A stretch of 64,000 bases of DNA from an uncultured Cryomorphaceae bacterium (lineage in GTDB: Bacteria; Bacteroidota; Bacteroidia; Flavobacteriales; Schleiferiaceae). Under the pieces are notes generated by a model, which ran no database searches, was not told where the DNA came from, and worked only from the letters and a program-made list of their open reading frames with translations. This document shows, piece by piece, positions 1 to 8,169 of the stretch. A program made the translations under genes and the position numbers. The first letter of the stretch is position 1; the number at the start of each line of letters is the position of its first letter. The stretch lies in the NCBI GenBank assembly GCA_937120475.1, contig CAKZJV010000007.1:310001-374000 (forward strand), read 5' to 3'.

Positions 1-462
1 GAACCTTTCATATTCCTCCTGGGTACAAAATCCGTTTACCGGTTCTACTACGGCCCGGTTGTACCAACTGCGGTCAAAAAGTACGATCTCACCCGGTTTG
101 GGAAGTTGTTTAATATAGCGCTGGAAAAACCACTGCCTGCGCTCGTCTGGGGTGGGAATATTCAGGGCAACAATCCGGTAGTGCCGGGGATTGATGTGTT
201 CGGTTATCCGTCTTATAGCTCCTCCCTTGCCGGCAGCATCACGGCCTTCAAAAATTACCACCACCTTTTTATCCCCGGCAATTACCCATTCCTGCAGTTT
301 GATAAGCTCTTCCTGTTTGGTCTTCAGTTCCCGGGCATAATGGGCCTCTTCAATAGCCCGGTTAAAGTTGAGCTTTTTATTGCTCAATAGGGTCTTCAAA
401 CCCACTTTAGAATTGATCAGCTTCAGTTCTTCTTCTGAAAGAAAGGGTTCTTGATTTTGCAT
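1..462 (-). CDS. ppk2: Polyphosphate kinase 2 family protein, C-terminus beyond window
   Basis: Partial gene whose ATG lies at 462-460 and whose 3' end runs off the window start. The visible 154 residues carry the PPK2 P-loop FEGRDAAGKGG, the second motif FDRSWYNRAVVEPV and a basic helix, so it is a soluble PPK2 that transfers phosphate between polyphosphate and nucleotides. It closely resembles the gene immediately upstream (465-1313), separated by only two bases, so the two form a tandem paralogous operon. Which nucleotide (AMP, ADP, GDP) it uses cannot be read here, because the region that distinguishes the classes is incomplete. Confidence 0.9.
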   Translation of the reverse strand, partial: MQNQEPFLSEEELKLINSKVGLKTLLSNKKLNFNRAIEEAHYARELKTKQEELIKLQEWVIAGDKKVVVIFEGRDAAGKGGAIRRITEHINPRHYRIVALNIPTPDERRQWFFQRYIKQLPKPGEIVLFDRSWYNRAVVEPVNGFCTQEEYERF

Positions 463-464
463 TT

Positions 465-1313
465 TCAAATATCAATTTGCAGGGTGCTACGGTGGTAGCG
501 CATTACTATGTTCGGATCGGGAAACAGGGAAATACCCGCATCTCCCTTGCCCGCATAATCAAACTGTGAAAGTACGTGCCGTATGCTTTCCAGCCGTGCC
601 TCGTTTTTATCATTGGCTTTCACAATAGTCCACGGGCAAAAGTTAGTATGGGTTTTGCTGAACATCTGCTCCTTATAGTGGGTGTAGTCGCTCCATAGTT
701 CCTGGCCTTTCTGATCTACAGAGCTGAACTTCCACTTTTTAAGCGGATTCCGCAGACGTGCATCGAAGCGTTTTTGCTGTTCTTGTTTGGAAATACTAAA
801 CCAGAATTTTATGATCTTGAGATTGTCCTCATACAAAAGGTGTTCAAATTCAGGTACCTGCATCATAAATTTATCATACTGCTCCTTAGTACAAAAACCC
901 ATCACCGGTTCCACCACCGCCCGGTTATACCAGCTACGGTCAAAAAACACGATCTCCCCGGGATTGGGCAACATCTTAAGGTAACGCCTGAAATACCATT
1001 GTCCGCGCTCTACCTCGGTGGGTTTGGTAAGTGCTACCACCCGTGATGTACGCGGGTTGAGGTGCTCCTTAAACCTTTTGATGCAACCCCCTTTACCGGC
1101 CGCATCACGCCCTTCAAAAAGGATGGCCACCCGCATTTTATTTTCAGATACCCATTTTTGAAAGCTTACAAACTCCGCCTGTAACTTCCTTAATTCAATT
1201 TCATATTTTATTTTCCTGAGTGCCTTTTCTATGGGAATATTTTCTTTTCTGGCCCGGGCGATTAATTCATCGCGGGTTTTTATATCACTCAGATGCTCAG
1301 CGGTAAAAGACAT
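465..1313 (-). CDS. ppk2: Polyphosphate kinase 2 family protein
   Basis: 282 residues, the usual length of a single-domain PPK2. The Walker A motif GRDAAGKG lies at about residues 68-75 and the FFDRSWYNRAVVEPV block at 123-137, which includes the catalytic Asp and lid-proximal Arg residues of the family. It phosphorylates nucleoside mono- or diphosphates from polyphosphate, or the reverse, in the cytoplasm. No signal peptide or membrane segment is present. It is the first of two tandem paralogues (the other starts at 462). The RDD membrane protein ends 8 bases upstream, so all three are probably co-transcribed. Subclass is not determined. Confidence 0.93.
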   Translation of the reverse strand: MSFTAEHLSDIKTRDELIARARKENIPIEKALRKIKYEIELRKLQAEFVSFQKWVSENKMRVAILFEGRDAAGKGGCIKRFKEHLNPRTSRVVALTKPTEVERGQWYFRRYLKMLPNPGEIVFFDRSWYNRAVVEPVMGFCTKEQYDKFMMQVPEFEHLLYEDNLKIIKFWFSISKQEQQKRFDARLRNPLKKWKFSSVDQKGQELWSDYTHYKEQMFSKTHTNFCPWTIVKANDKNEARLESIRHVLSQFDYAGKGDAGISLFPDPNIVMRYHRSTLQIDI

Positions 1314-1321
1314 AATGTTTT

Positions 1322-1843
1322 TCAGCTAATTATTTTTTTGGCTGGCGCATAGCGAAATTCAACACGGGTACCCGCCAGGCGGTCGTAAAGGCTGCTTTGA
1401 CCTTTATATATCCATATACTTATCAAGTATCCCAATACGATGATTTGCGGCACGATTAAAGCCACCCAAACCCAAAGAGGTTGGGTTTCATCTATATTAG
1501 CGTAATAGACCTGCCAGTGCACTCCAATATGGGCTATTTCCCACGGCAGGAATTTGAGAATATTACGCTTAAGTATGGCCCGTTTGTTTGGAGTATCGCT
1601 ACGCACGGCAATGTTTAACACCCTTTTACCCAAGGTGGCCGCCCGGTTGCTCCGTTCTGTTGAATAGAAATAGAGGTACACCGGAAGGGTTAGGCTGAGA
1701 AAGCCCACAATTTGGCCCTCCAGGGGAGACAGGTGCTCAATGTCGAGAACAGTGGTTACGCCAAACAGCAGCAGGCCGTAGGCGATGATCAGAAGGTAAT
1801 CGATACTAAAAGCGAGAATTCTATATATACTTAGCTTACTCAT
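1322..1843 (-). CDS. RDD family membrane protein
   Basis: 173 residues with about four hydrophobic segments. It opens with the pattern naming the family: an Arg in the first helix and an acidic residue a few positions on (YRILAFSIDY). A later GKRVLNIAVRS block is the conserved loop of RDD proteins, and the C-terminus ends with YDRLAGTRV, also typical. The molecular role of most RDD proteins is unknown; some are linked to ion or compatible-solute transport. It sits just upstream of the PPK2 pair with 8 bases between, suggesting one transcript. Family membership is fairly sure; function is not. Confidence 0.8.
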   Translation of the reverse strand: MSKLSIYRILAFSIDYLLIIAYGLLLFGVTTVLDIEHLSPLEGQIVGFLSLTLPVYLYFYSTERSNRAATLGKRVLNIAVRSDTPNKRAILKRNILKFLPWEIAHIGVHWQVYYANIDETQPLWVWVALIVPQIIVLGYLISIWIYKGQSSLYDRLAGTRVEFRYAPAKKIIS

Positions 1844-1858
1844 GGATTTTAGACTTTC

Positions 1859-2215
1859 TTAAGTTTCTTCCAGGTTGTTAGGGAGTAGTTTTTCGGTAGC
1901 GAATTCATAGGAATTCACGATATCGTTACTATCTGACGGTTGAATTTACTGTTCTCCGGGTTAGCGTACATGCTATTACCGTTGTTCACAAGCCACCTGA
2001 ACCCAAAGGGAATCTCCCTCTTGATAAGCTCCTTGAGAATTTCTAGGCCTGACCTTCGTTTTGTTTCCGGTAAAAATGCCCGCATGGCTTCCTGTTAAAT
2101 AGAATTCATCGTACTCATCTGCAAGATAGGGCCTAAGTAGTAATGAATGCACACCATCACCTTAAACGCCAATAAATCGGCTGGCGGGGGATGTGAATTA
2201 GGAGCTATTCCGGCA
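1859..2215 (-). pseudogene. Decayed protein gene, multiple frameshifts, unknown family
   Basis: Between blh and the RDD gene there is no open gene, but minus-strand translation shows protein-like stretches that hop between frames. From about 2160 down, one frame reads LADEYDEFYLTGSHAGIF and continues to VQVACEQR then stops. Another frame continues WLVNNGNSMYANPENSKF, and a third ends SYEFATEKLLPNNLEET at a TAA (1861-1859). A short open stretch around 2200 reads PPPADLLAFK. Laid end to end they look like a single small protein broken by at least three indels. I do not recognise the family. The only uninterrupted piece is a 56-residue ORF at 1915-2085, unlikely to be a gene by itself. Confidence 0.5.
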
Positions 2216-2236
2216 CCTGTGGATCAGGCTTTAGGG

Positions 2237-3169
2237 TCAAGCCTGGTGCGGATAAAAATTTTTTCGAAATAAGACCTGATAAAAGGTGTTCATCACAAAA
2301 ATGTGGGGTAGCGAAATAGAGGATACAACGATCAATAATACATAAGCGTATGAAAGCTCAAGAATTTGAAAGTAGGATAAACCAAACAGTAGTAAAACAC
2401 CTATAATGGTAATGAGGGTAAAGGGCGTGAGCAATTTCACAAAGTCCGCCACGCTCTTGACCGCCCTTTCTGAAGACAGGTAAAAGTACTCTTCACGCAG
2501 CACCTTAAAGGAATGGAGGATAACAAAGTATGAAGTGAAACCTACCAATAAGGGCAATAAGAAAAAGGAGGTTAGAATTAACGCCAGTACCAGTACTTCC
2601 ATAAAGAAAGACTCAGATGACAGCTTTTTCTTCACCGTGAAACTTATTAGAAGCGCCAGTGTACAGCCTGATGCCGTTAAAAAAAGCACCTTCAAAATTA
2701 AAAGCTGGTGGAAAGGCAGTAAGACGGCAAAATCAGGATTGGCCTGCATAATATTTTGAAGTTCCTGGTGATTGAAATAGATCAGCCCCACGAGTACCGT
2801 AATACCCCAGGTCATAAAAAGCACCTGATGAGACCGTGTTTGACCTTTTAAATAATGGGTAAACTGTGACTGACCGAAATGATAAGCGGAAAGCAGGAGG
2901 AAGGAGGTGTAGGCCAGCAGGGGCAGGGTGATCCAAAAAAGTACGTTAAGGCCGATGATTAAAAGGTAAATACCGATAAAACCGGAACGACTGAGTTTTT
3001 TATTTCGCAGGTACAATACATTATCGAGGGCTCCGTGAGGTATCCCCAGGGTAAGAATCAGAAGGGTGCAGGCGGCAAACTGTATTTCCAAGGATAAAGA
3101 GTCGGGGCTACCCACCATACGCAGGAGCATTAAAATGCTGGCGATAAATAAAAAAATGGCCCTGGTCAT
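2237..3169 (-). CDS. blh: Brp/Blh family beta-carotene 15,15'-dioxygenase
   Basis: 310 residues, almost entirely hydrophobic with about eight membrane segments. It carries the family signature GIPHGALDN (His45), SAYHFGQSQFTHY (His97, His105), and further His residues in VILHSFK and SLPHIF, which fit the four-His non-haem iron site. Blh enzymes split beta-carotene into two retinal molecules, the chromophore of microbial rhodopsins. The next gene downstream, 47 bases away on the same strand, is a rhodopsin fragment, so this was a rhodopsin-blh operon. Here the oxygenase looks intact while its partner does not. It may still feed a rhodopsin encoded elsewhere. Confidence 0.9.
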   Translation of the reverse strand: MTRAIFLFIASILMLLRMVGSPDSLSLEIQFAACTLLILTLGIPHGALDNVLYLRNKKLSRSGFIGIYLLIIGLNVLFWITLPLLAYTSFLLLSAYHFGQSQFTHYLKGQTRSHQVLFMTWGITVLVGLIYFNHQELQNIMQANPDFAVLLPFHQLLILKVLFLTASGCTLALLISFTVKKKLSSESFFMEVLVLALILTSFFLLPLLVGFTSYFVILHSFKVLREEYFYLSSERAVKSVADFVKLLTPFTLITIIGVLLLFGLSYFQILELSYAYVLLIVVSSISLPHIFVMNTFYQVLFRKNFYPHQA

Positions 3170-3216
3170 AACGAATAAACTCCCCTGCCGGTTAGGACAA
3201 GGGGCTGAGTAAAAGT

Positions 3217-3522
3217 TTAGGTGGTGGGTTGATAGGAAGTTTCCTTAGTGGAAGTGACGGCTATGTTATAGACCACGAGACCAAAACCGATTTTATTAAT
3301 GGCATCGGCAATGTTATAAAAGAGATCCACATTTTCCGATCCAAGTCCAAAGGCAGTGTTCAGCCAACCACCGGGCATGCACATGTACCCGATCGGATAA
3401 ATGGCCCAACCTACCAGTACAAACCAGGCCAGGGTGCGCACACCACGCTTAACCACCGGGTGATTGCTGGCCTGCGATAATTTGGTTACTTCACCTATCC
3501 AGGCGGTGTATAAAATGTACAC
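3217..3522 (-). pseudogene. Proteorhodopsin remnant: helices F and G only
   Basis: 101 residues matching only the end of a proton-pumping proteorhodopsin. It begins at the end of helix E (MYILYTAWIGE), has helix F with GWAIYPIGYM, then helix G with NIADAINKIGFGL, where Lys77 would bind retinal. A full rhodopsin is about 240 residues. Helices A-D, with the Schiff-base counterion and proton-donor carboxylates, are absent. Translation of the roughly 100 bases upstream in all three minus frames gives nothing rhodopsin-like before the VOC gene is reached. The likely event is a deletion fusing this end to unrelated DNA. It cannot form a seven-helix pump. Confidence 0.8.
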
Positions 3523-3623
3523 CTATCCGGTTGTTCAATTTGATGGTGAGCCAGACTCTTGTTAAGCGTGATAACCCTAAGGCTGACAGGAGCTCCGGCA
3601 GAGCAAATATGACTTCATTTGCT

Positions 3624-4040
3624 TCAGCTCTGGCGATACTCGCTGATCTCAAAAAGGTGGCCGTCCGGGTCTCGGAAAAAGCAGCGGGTTTCGGCTCCCC
3701 TGGTGTAGGGCGGTGTGATGAACCTGGCTCCCCGGCTCTTTAACAGCTCGTAGGATTCCAAACAGTTGTCCACCCGCATGGTGAAGGAGTGGCTAATGGC
3801 ATTTTTATCTTCAGGGACTATGAAATGCGTTTCCGGTTTATCCGGTGTGGGCCCACCCGGGGTAACCAATAGGAGCCAGTTTCCTAAAAACTCCAGCACC
3901 GTTGAATCTCCACCGTATTCCCGAAAAATTTTGGCACCTAGCACTTCAACATAAAAGGATTTGGATTGCTCCATATCCGATACTACCAGTAGGGTGGTTA
4001 ATGCTGATACACGAAAGCCAGGATTTGAATCAGTATTCAT
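3624..4040 (-). CDS. VOC (glyoxalase/bleomycin-resistance) family protein
   Basis: 138 residues, one VOC domain of paired beta-alpha-beta-beta-beta modules. The first module starts LTTLLVVSDMEQSKSFYVEVLGAK; the second ends with FFRDPDGHLFEISEY, the standard closing motif with a metal-binding Glu. Such proteins bind a divalent metal and act as lyases, dioxygenases or antibiotic-binding proteins; the substrate cannot be told from sequence. It is a single gene with ATG at 4040 and lies on the same strand, 101 bases upstream of the rhodopsin remnant. The breakpoint that removed the rhodopsin N-terminus falls between them. Confidence 0.85.
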   Translation of the reverse strand: MNTDSNPGFRVSALTTLLVVSDMEQSKSFYVEVLGAKIFREYGGDSTVLEFLGNWLLLVTPGGPTPDKPETHFIVPEDKNAISHSFTMRVDNCLESYELLKSRGARFITPPYTRGAETRCFFRDPDGHLFEISEYRQS

Positions 4041-4218
4041 AGCGCAGGTTTGATTTTTGTTATTCCGATGTAAGTTCCATTAGAGCCTTATGCGGGTTTT
4101 AATGATTTAACAACCGGCTGAAGGTGAAACGCCAGGTTTTACTTTTAAAGTCGGTAACGGGCCCTGGCTATGACAAGATTCTGAAATCTATTTAGCGAGC
4201 AATCCGTAAGTGTTATCA

Positions 4219-4260
4219 GACCCCACCATCTTGAGAATCCTCTTGGCAGTGGGGTCTTTT
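4219..4260. terminator. Stem-loop with T-rich flank
   Basis: GACCCCAC at 4219-4226 pairs with GTGGGGTC at 4249-4256, loop 22 bases, followed on the plus strand by TTTTATT. It lies directly downstream of the S9 peptidase gene (minus, stop at 4269). The T-run is better placed for plus-strand transcripts, so on the minus strand it may act simply as a 3' stem. Confidence 0.5.
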
Positions 4261-4268
4261 ATTAACCT

Positions 4269-6719
4269 TTATTCAGAAACCTCCTTGTTTTTAACGTACT
4301 TGTCAAACCAGTTGAGTTGTTCCCACAACACGTGTTCAATAGATTCCTTGGCCCGGTAGCCGTGATCTTCAAAGGGAAGTAACACCAGACGGGCCGTTCC
4401 CCCTGATCCTCTTACCGCTTCGTAAAACACTTCTGACTGGAAAGTAAGGGTACCCGGATTAGAATCATCGTCACCGTGAATGATCAATACGGGTTCATTC
4501 ACCTGGTCCGCGAAAAAGGTAGGAGAGCAGGCAATATAGGAATCCGTGGCTTCAAACAGGGAGCGTCTTTCCCCCTGAAAGCCAAAGGGCTGGTTGGTTT
4601 TGTTATAAGAACCGCTTCGGGCTATTCCGGCAGCAAACAAATCGGTATGGGCCAGTAGGTTGGCTACCATTAAGCCACCGTGGCTGTGGCCAATCACACC
4701 GATGCGCTCCGGATCGGCAATACCCATATCCACCGCTTTTTTTACGGCCGCTTCAGCATCGGCCACCAGTTGGGGTACGAAAGTATCGTACACCGTTTCA
4801 GGATCACCTATCATGGGCATGGCCGTATTGTCCAGCACTGCATAACCCCGCAATAAAAAATATTCATGTGAGGCACCCCAAATACGCATAAAGCGGTTGG
4901 AAGAACCCCGTACCTGACCAGCTGTTTTGGCTCCTGAGTACTCTAAGGGGTAGGCATATACCACAGTAGGCACCCGGCTTCCCTCTTTGTATCCGGGGGG
5001 CAGCAGCAACTGGAAACTCAATTCCACACCATCATTTCTTTCGTAGCGTACGATCTTATTTTCAATCTGTCGAAGCTCAGGGCTGGGATCTTCAAAACTG
5101 GTAATGGCCTTTTTGGTCAGCGCCCGGGTACCTTCACCCGCTTCGGCTTCAACCTTCTCACCGGTTTGTACCAGGTAAAAATTGGGTACCTCGCTCGGAG
5201 ATTCCGAACTCATGATAAAGCTATTGGGCTCTTCGGCAAAGCCAATGAAATATTCATATTTATCCGGTGCCGAGCGGAAGATTCGTTCCACTTCTCCGGA
5301 CGCCAGGTTCCTTCTGTCCACAAAGGGGCGGTCGCCTTGATCAGTTCCGCCATTACCCCTGAAAAAAGCCGAGCCGTCTTCTACTTTAATAGCGTATTGA
5401 CCGTTTTCCATTTGAGTGTAGAGGGGATAACCCGGGTCATTGTAGCGATCATCCTCATCCAGGTCAAACCATAAGCGCGAGCTGCCTTCGTTCACATCCA
5501 GCAACCATACGTAGCGCCAGCGCTTCATGCGCTCCCGCTGATAAACCATTAACATTCCATCAGTTTCGCCCCACAGGGTGGCCTGTATGCGGTGCTCGGC
5601 TTTGAATACTTCCTCCGGTTCGCCCTTGAACGGGGCCTCCCAACGCATGAGCTTATCTCTGAAATCCGCTTCTGCCACGGGATTACCACCGTCCAATGCT
5701 TCCCGCCAGTACAAGGTATGCGGGGCGGTAGGTTGCCACGAAACAGACCTTGGGCCCGTAGGCACACCGTGTACCGGTACTTCATCGGCAACCGGCTGAT
5801 TGGCAATGGTTTTTACCAGTTTCCCCTTCAGGTCCCATACTTCAATGTCGTGGGCAAACCGCCACCAGGCTACTTCGTGCGACCAGGGTGCCTTAAGCCG
5901 CTCCACCAAAAGGTACTTTCCATCAGGTGAAACTGCGGCCGACATATAGGAAGCGGCTGGCCCTACCACCTCGATTTGCTTTGTTTTAGTGTCGTAAATG
6001 AGTAGTTCACTTTGGGTATAATAGCTGAACAGTTCGTCATCGTAGGCGGTTTCCAGCAGGTTCCTGGCTTCATAGGTAGATCGGGCAGAGGCTCCTGCAT
6101 CTTCCGATATTTTGGGTCCTTTGGGTATGGAGGGTGTCTGGGGTGCCGGGCCGCGATCTTTAATTCTTCGTACCAGCAGCCTGCGCTGATCGGGAAACCA
6201 CTTCACCTCACGGTCCATGAGTGGGTTTAGTATCATATCCGGTACTTTTTCCAGGGAGCCATTAATGTCGCCCAGCCAAAGTTCAACGCGGTCTTCAAAG
6301 CCTACGGATAAGGCAAACCGTTCACCATTGCTAGTCCAGTTGGTAGATAGCACCTCAGCACCCTCGGGGATACTTAAATTGACGGTGGTCCCATCCTTAA
6401 TGGTGAGTATCCTGGGCGAGGTTCCTCCGTGCCTGCCGTGGTAGTAATTGTTTTTTGGATTTACCCGTGTTCCGGCCAGTTTTAGCATGGGAGAGGCCAG
6501 TTCCGACAAGGTGGGGTAGATGATAGGATCGGATAGCAGCATATGCGTTTTTGCCGGTGAAATTGAGACTATGGGCAACTGGGGGGCATGGACAATTTTT
6601 AAAATGTCTTCATCCGGTGATTGCCAGGTATTTTCACTTTCCGTTTGTGCGATAAGGCTTTGAGGTGCAGCAAAGCCAAGCAGGATTACCGCTATCAGCC
6701 TGGTTATTAAGTTTCTCAC
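4269..6719 (-). CDS. Secreted S9 family serine peptidase, glutamyl-endopeptidase-like
   Basis: 816 residues starting at a GTG that opens a clear signal peptide (MRNLITRLIAVILLGFAAPQS...). An N-terminal beta-propeller region of about 550 residues is followed by an alpha/beta-hydrolase domain. The nucleophile is Ser679 in GHSHGG, the acid is probably around Asp751 in HGDDDSNPG, and the catalytic base is His786 in EDHGY. The C-terminal half, including IARSGSYNKTNQPFGFQ and VLWEQLNWFDKYV, resembles the CGEP-type glutamyl endopeptidases, which trim after Glu in short peptides. Likely periplasmic. It is a stand-alone gene. Confidence 0.88.
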   Translation of the reverse strand: MRNLITRLIAVILLGFAAPQSLIAQTESENTWQSPDEDILKIVHAPQLPIVSISPAKTHMLLSDPIIYPTLSELASPMLKLAGTRVNPKNNYYHGRHGGTSPRILTIKDGTTVNLSIPEGAEVLSTNWTSNGERFALSVGFEDRVELWLGDINGSLEKVPDMILNPLMDREVKWFPDQRRLLVRRIKDRGPAPQTPSIPKGPKISEDAGASARSTYEARNLLETAYDDELFSYYTQSELLIYDTKTKQIEVVGPAASYMSAAVSPDGKYLLVERLKAPWSHEVAWWRFAHDIEVWDLKGKLVKTIANQPVADEVPVHGVPTGPRSVSWQPTAPHTLYWREALDGGNPVAEADFRDKLMRWEAPFKGEPEEVFKAEHRIQATLWGETDGMLMVYQRERMKRWRYVWLLDVNEGSSRLWFDLDEDDRYNDPGYPLYTQMENGQYAIKVEDGSAFFRGNGGTDQGDRPFVDRRNLASGEVERIFRSAPDKYEYFIGFAEEPNSFIMSSESPSEVPNFYLVQTGEKVEAEAGEGTRALTKKAITSFEDPSPELRQIENKIVRYERNDGVELSFQLLLPPGYKEGSRVPTVVYAYPLEYSGAKTAGQVRGSSNRFMRIWGASHEYFLLRGYAVLDNTAMPMIGDPETVYDTFVPQLVADAEAAVKKAVDMGIADPERIGVIGHSHGGLMVANLLAHTDLFAAGIARSGSYNKTNQPFGFQGERRSLFEATDSYIACSPTFFADQVNEPVLIIHGDDDSNPGTLTFQSEVFYEAVRGSGGTARLVLLPFEDHGYRAKESIEHVLWEQLNWFDKYVKNKEVSE

Positions 6720-6918
6720 GATTTTAAGATTTAGTTTGGTATAAATATAGGGATAGTTTCTGGCTGAACCCGAAAGGGCAAAGCAAGGGGCGGTTTGGTT
6801 TGCGCCTGTGGGAGTTTAGGGCGGGTAGCCCGGGAAAACGTAAGCCCCGTCTTTTTAAGGGTTTAGTGAAAGAATTAAAGGTATAAGCCAGAATTTCTAC
6901 TGCCCGGTAATTGCACCC

Positions 6919-8169
6919 TCAGGAGCTGGCTGATTTCTTTTTCGTAAACCAATTGTAAAGTACAGGTACAATCAACAAGGTTAAAAGCATGGATGAAATC
7001 AGGCCTCCAATCAAGGTCCAGCCCAAAGGCGACCATAAATTACTGGCTGAAAAAGTCAGGGGAACCAATCCTAAAATGGTAGTTGCCGTAGTGAGGACAA
7101 TGGGGATAAAACGCCTTTCAGCGGCAATTTTGATGGCTTCCAACTTCGCCTTGCCTTCGGCAATCAACTGATTGGTGTAATCTACTAAAATGATGGAGTT
7201 ATTCACCACAATACCAATAAGGCTTATAAAGCCTACAAAAGCAAAAAACGAAAAACTCCAGCCGGTAAGAAAAAGGGCTATGAAGGAACCTGTTATAGCG
7301 AGGGGTATGGCGGAAAAAATGATTAAGGGTTGTTTAAAGGAACGGAACTGCAACACCAAAACGGCAAATATTCCTAGCATGGTAATAATTAACAGTGTTC
7401 CCAGGTCTCCAAAACTTTCCGTTTGCGTTTCATACTCTCCGCCAACGTAGTACGAGTAGCCATCAGGCCAATCGTATTCCTCTAATTGGGGCAAAATATT
7501 AGCGGTTACTTCGGAGGTTTTATCAGGGTCCAAAACATTGGCCGTAACCCCGATGGAACGGGTTAAATTGAAATGATTGATTTTGGCATACTCGCCTTTA
7601 AACTCTAATTCGGCTACCTGGGAAAGGGGTACTTGCAAGCCTTTATTATTGGTGATGTAAACCTTATCAAAATCGTTCACCGTGGCTTCATTATTAAACG
7701 GAACCCTGAGCCTTAACGGATAAGTCTCGTCTTCCGCTTCCACGTTAATCTTATCAATAGTTAAACCGTCTAAACTGGCCTTTATCGCCTGGTCAATATC
7801 AATAACGGAAAGTCCGTAAATGGCGGCTTTATCACGATTTACCTCCACTTTTATATCAGTTTTCTTCAAGGCCAGCGGATTGTCAATGTCTTCTGTACCG
7901 GGAGTGTTTTGGATCATTCTCTCAACGTCAAAGGCAATATCTCTAAGCACTTCCAGGTCATCACCCAACAATAAAATCTCTACGGGGGCTTCAAATGGGG
8001 CTCCGTTCTTTAATTCTCTGAAGTAGATTTTACCGTCATTAAAAGTTTTAAACTTCTTTTTCAGCTCATGCAGGGTGGTGTAAAACTTTTCAGGATTCCA
8101 TGCTTTAAAATTGACCACTACCTCACCATGGTATTTTTTAAATTCTTCCGGTATCCGGTTGTAATACAC
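6919..8169 (-). CDS. RND efflux pump permease, C-terminal part (frameshifted)
   Basis: This open frame holds the last ~400 residues of the inner-membrane RND pump whose beginning is at 8118-9971. It has the second periplasmic porter region and TM8-TM12, with LVDYTNQLIAEGKAKLEAI and IPIVLTTATTILGLVPL typical of HAE-type pumps. The listed start is only the first Met after the shift. Real coding continues upstream as HTGHGNPQVYYNR, joining the other frame near 8188-8198. Adding one base there makes 6919-9971 exactly 1018 codons, a normal RND length. Either the pump is newly inactivated or the read is wrong at one base. Confidence 0.85.
   Translation of the reverse strand: MYYNRIPEEFKKYHGEVVVNFKAWNPEKFYTTLHELKKKFKTFNDGKIYFRELKNGAPFEAPVEILLLGDDLEVLRDIAFDVERMIQNTPGTEDIDNPLALKKTDIKVEVNRDKAAIYGLSVIDIDQAIKASLDGLTIDKINVEAEDETYPLRLRVPFNNEATVNDFDKVYITNNKGLQVPLSQVAELEFKGEYAKINHFNLTRSIGVTANVLDPDKTSEVTANILPQLEEYDWPDGYSYYVGGEYETQTESFGDLGTLLIITMLGIFAVLVLQFRSFKQPLIIFSAIPLAITGSFIALFLTGWSFSFFAFVGFISLIGIVVNNSIILVDYTNQLIAEGKAKLEAIKIAAERRFIPIVLTTATTILGLVPLTFSASNLWSPLGWTLIGGLISSMLLTLLIVPVLYNWFTKKKSASS

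Noticed and set aside
1915-2085. Stand-alone 56-residue ORF
   Set aside because: It is one frame of a multiply frameshifted remnant, so it is described as part of that pseudogene.
5166-5474. Plus-strand ORFs inside the S9 peptidase gene
   Set aside because: Antisense shadows of a well-conserved gene with no recognisable protein features.
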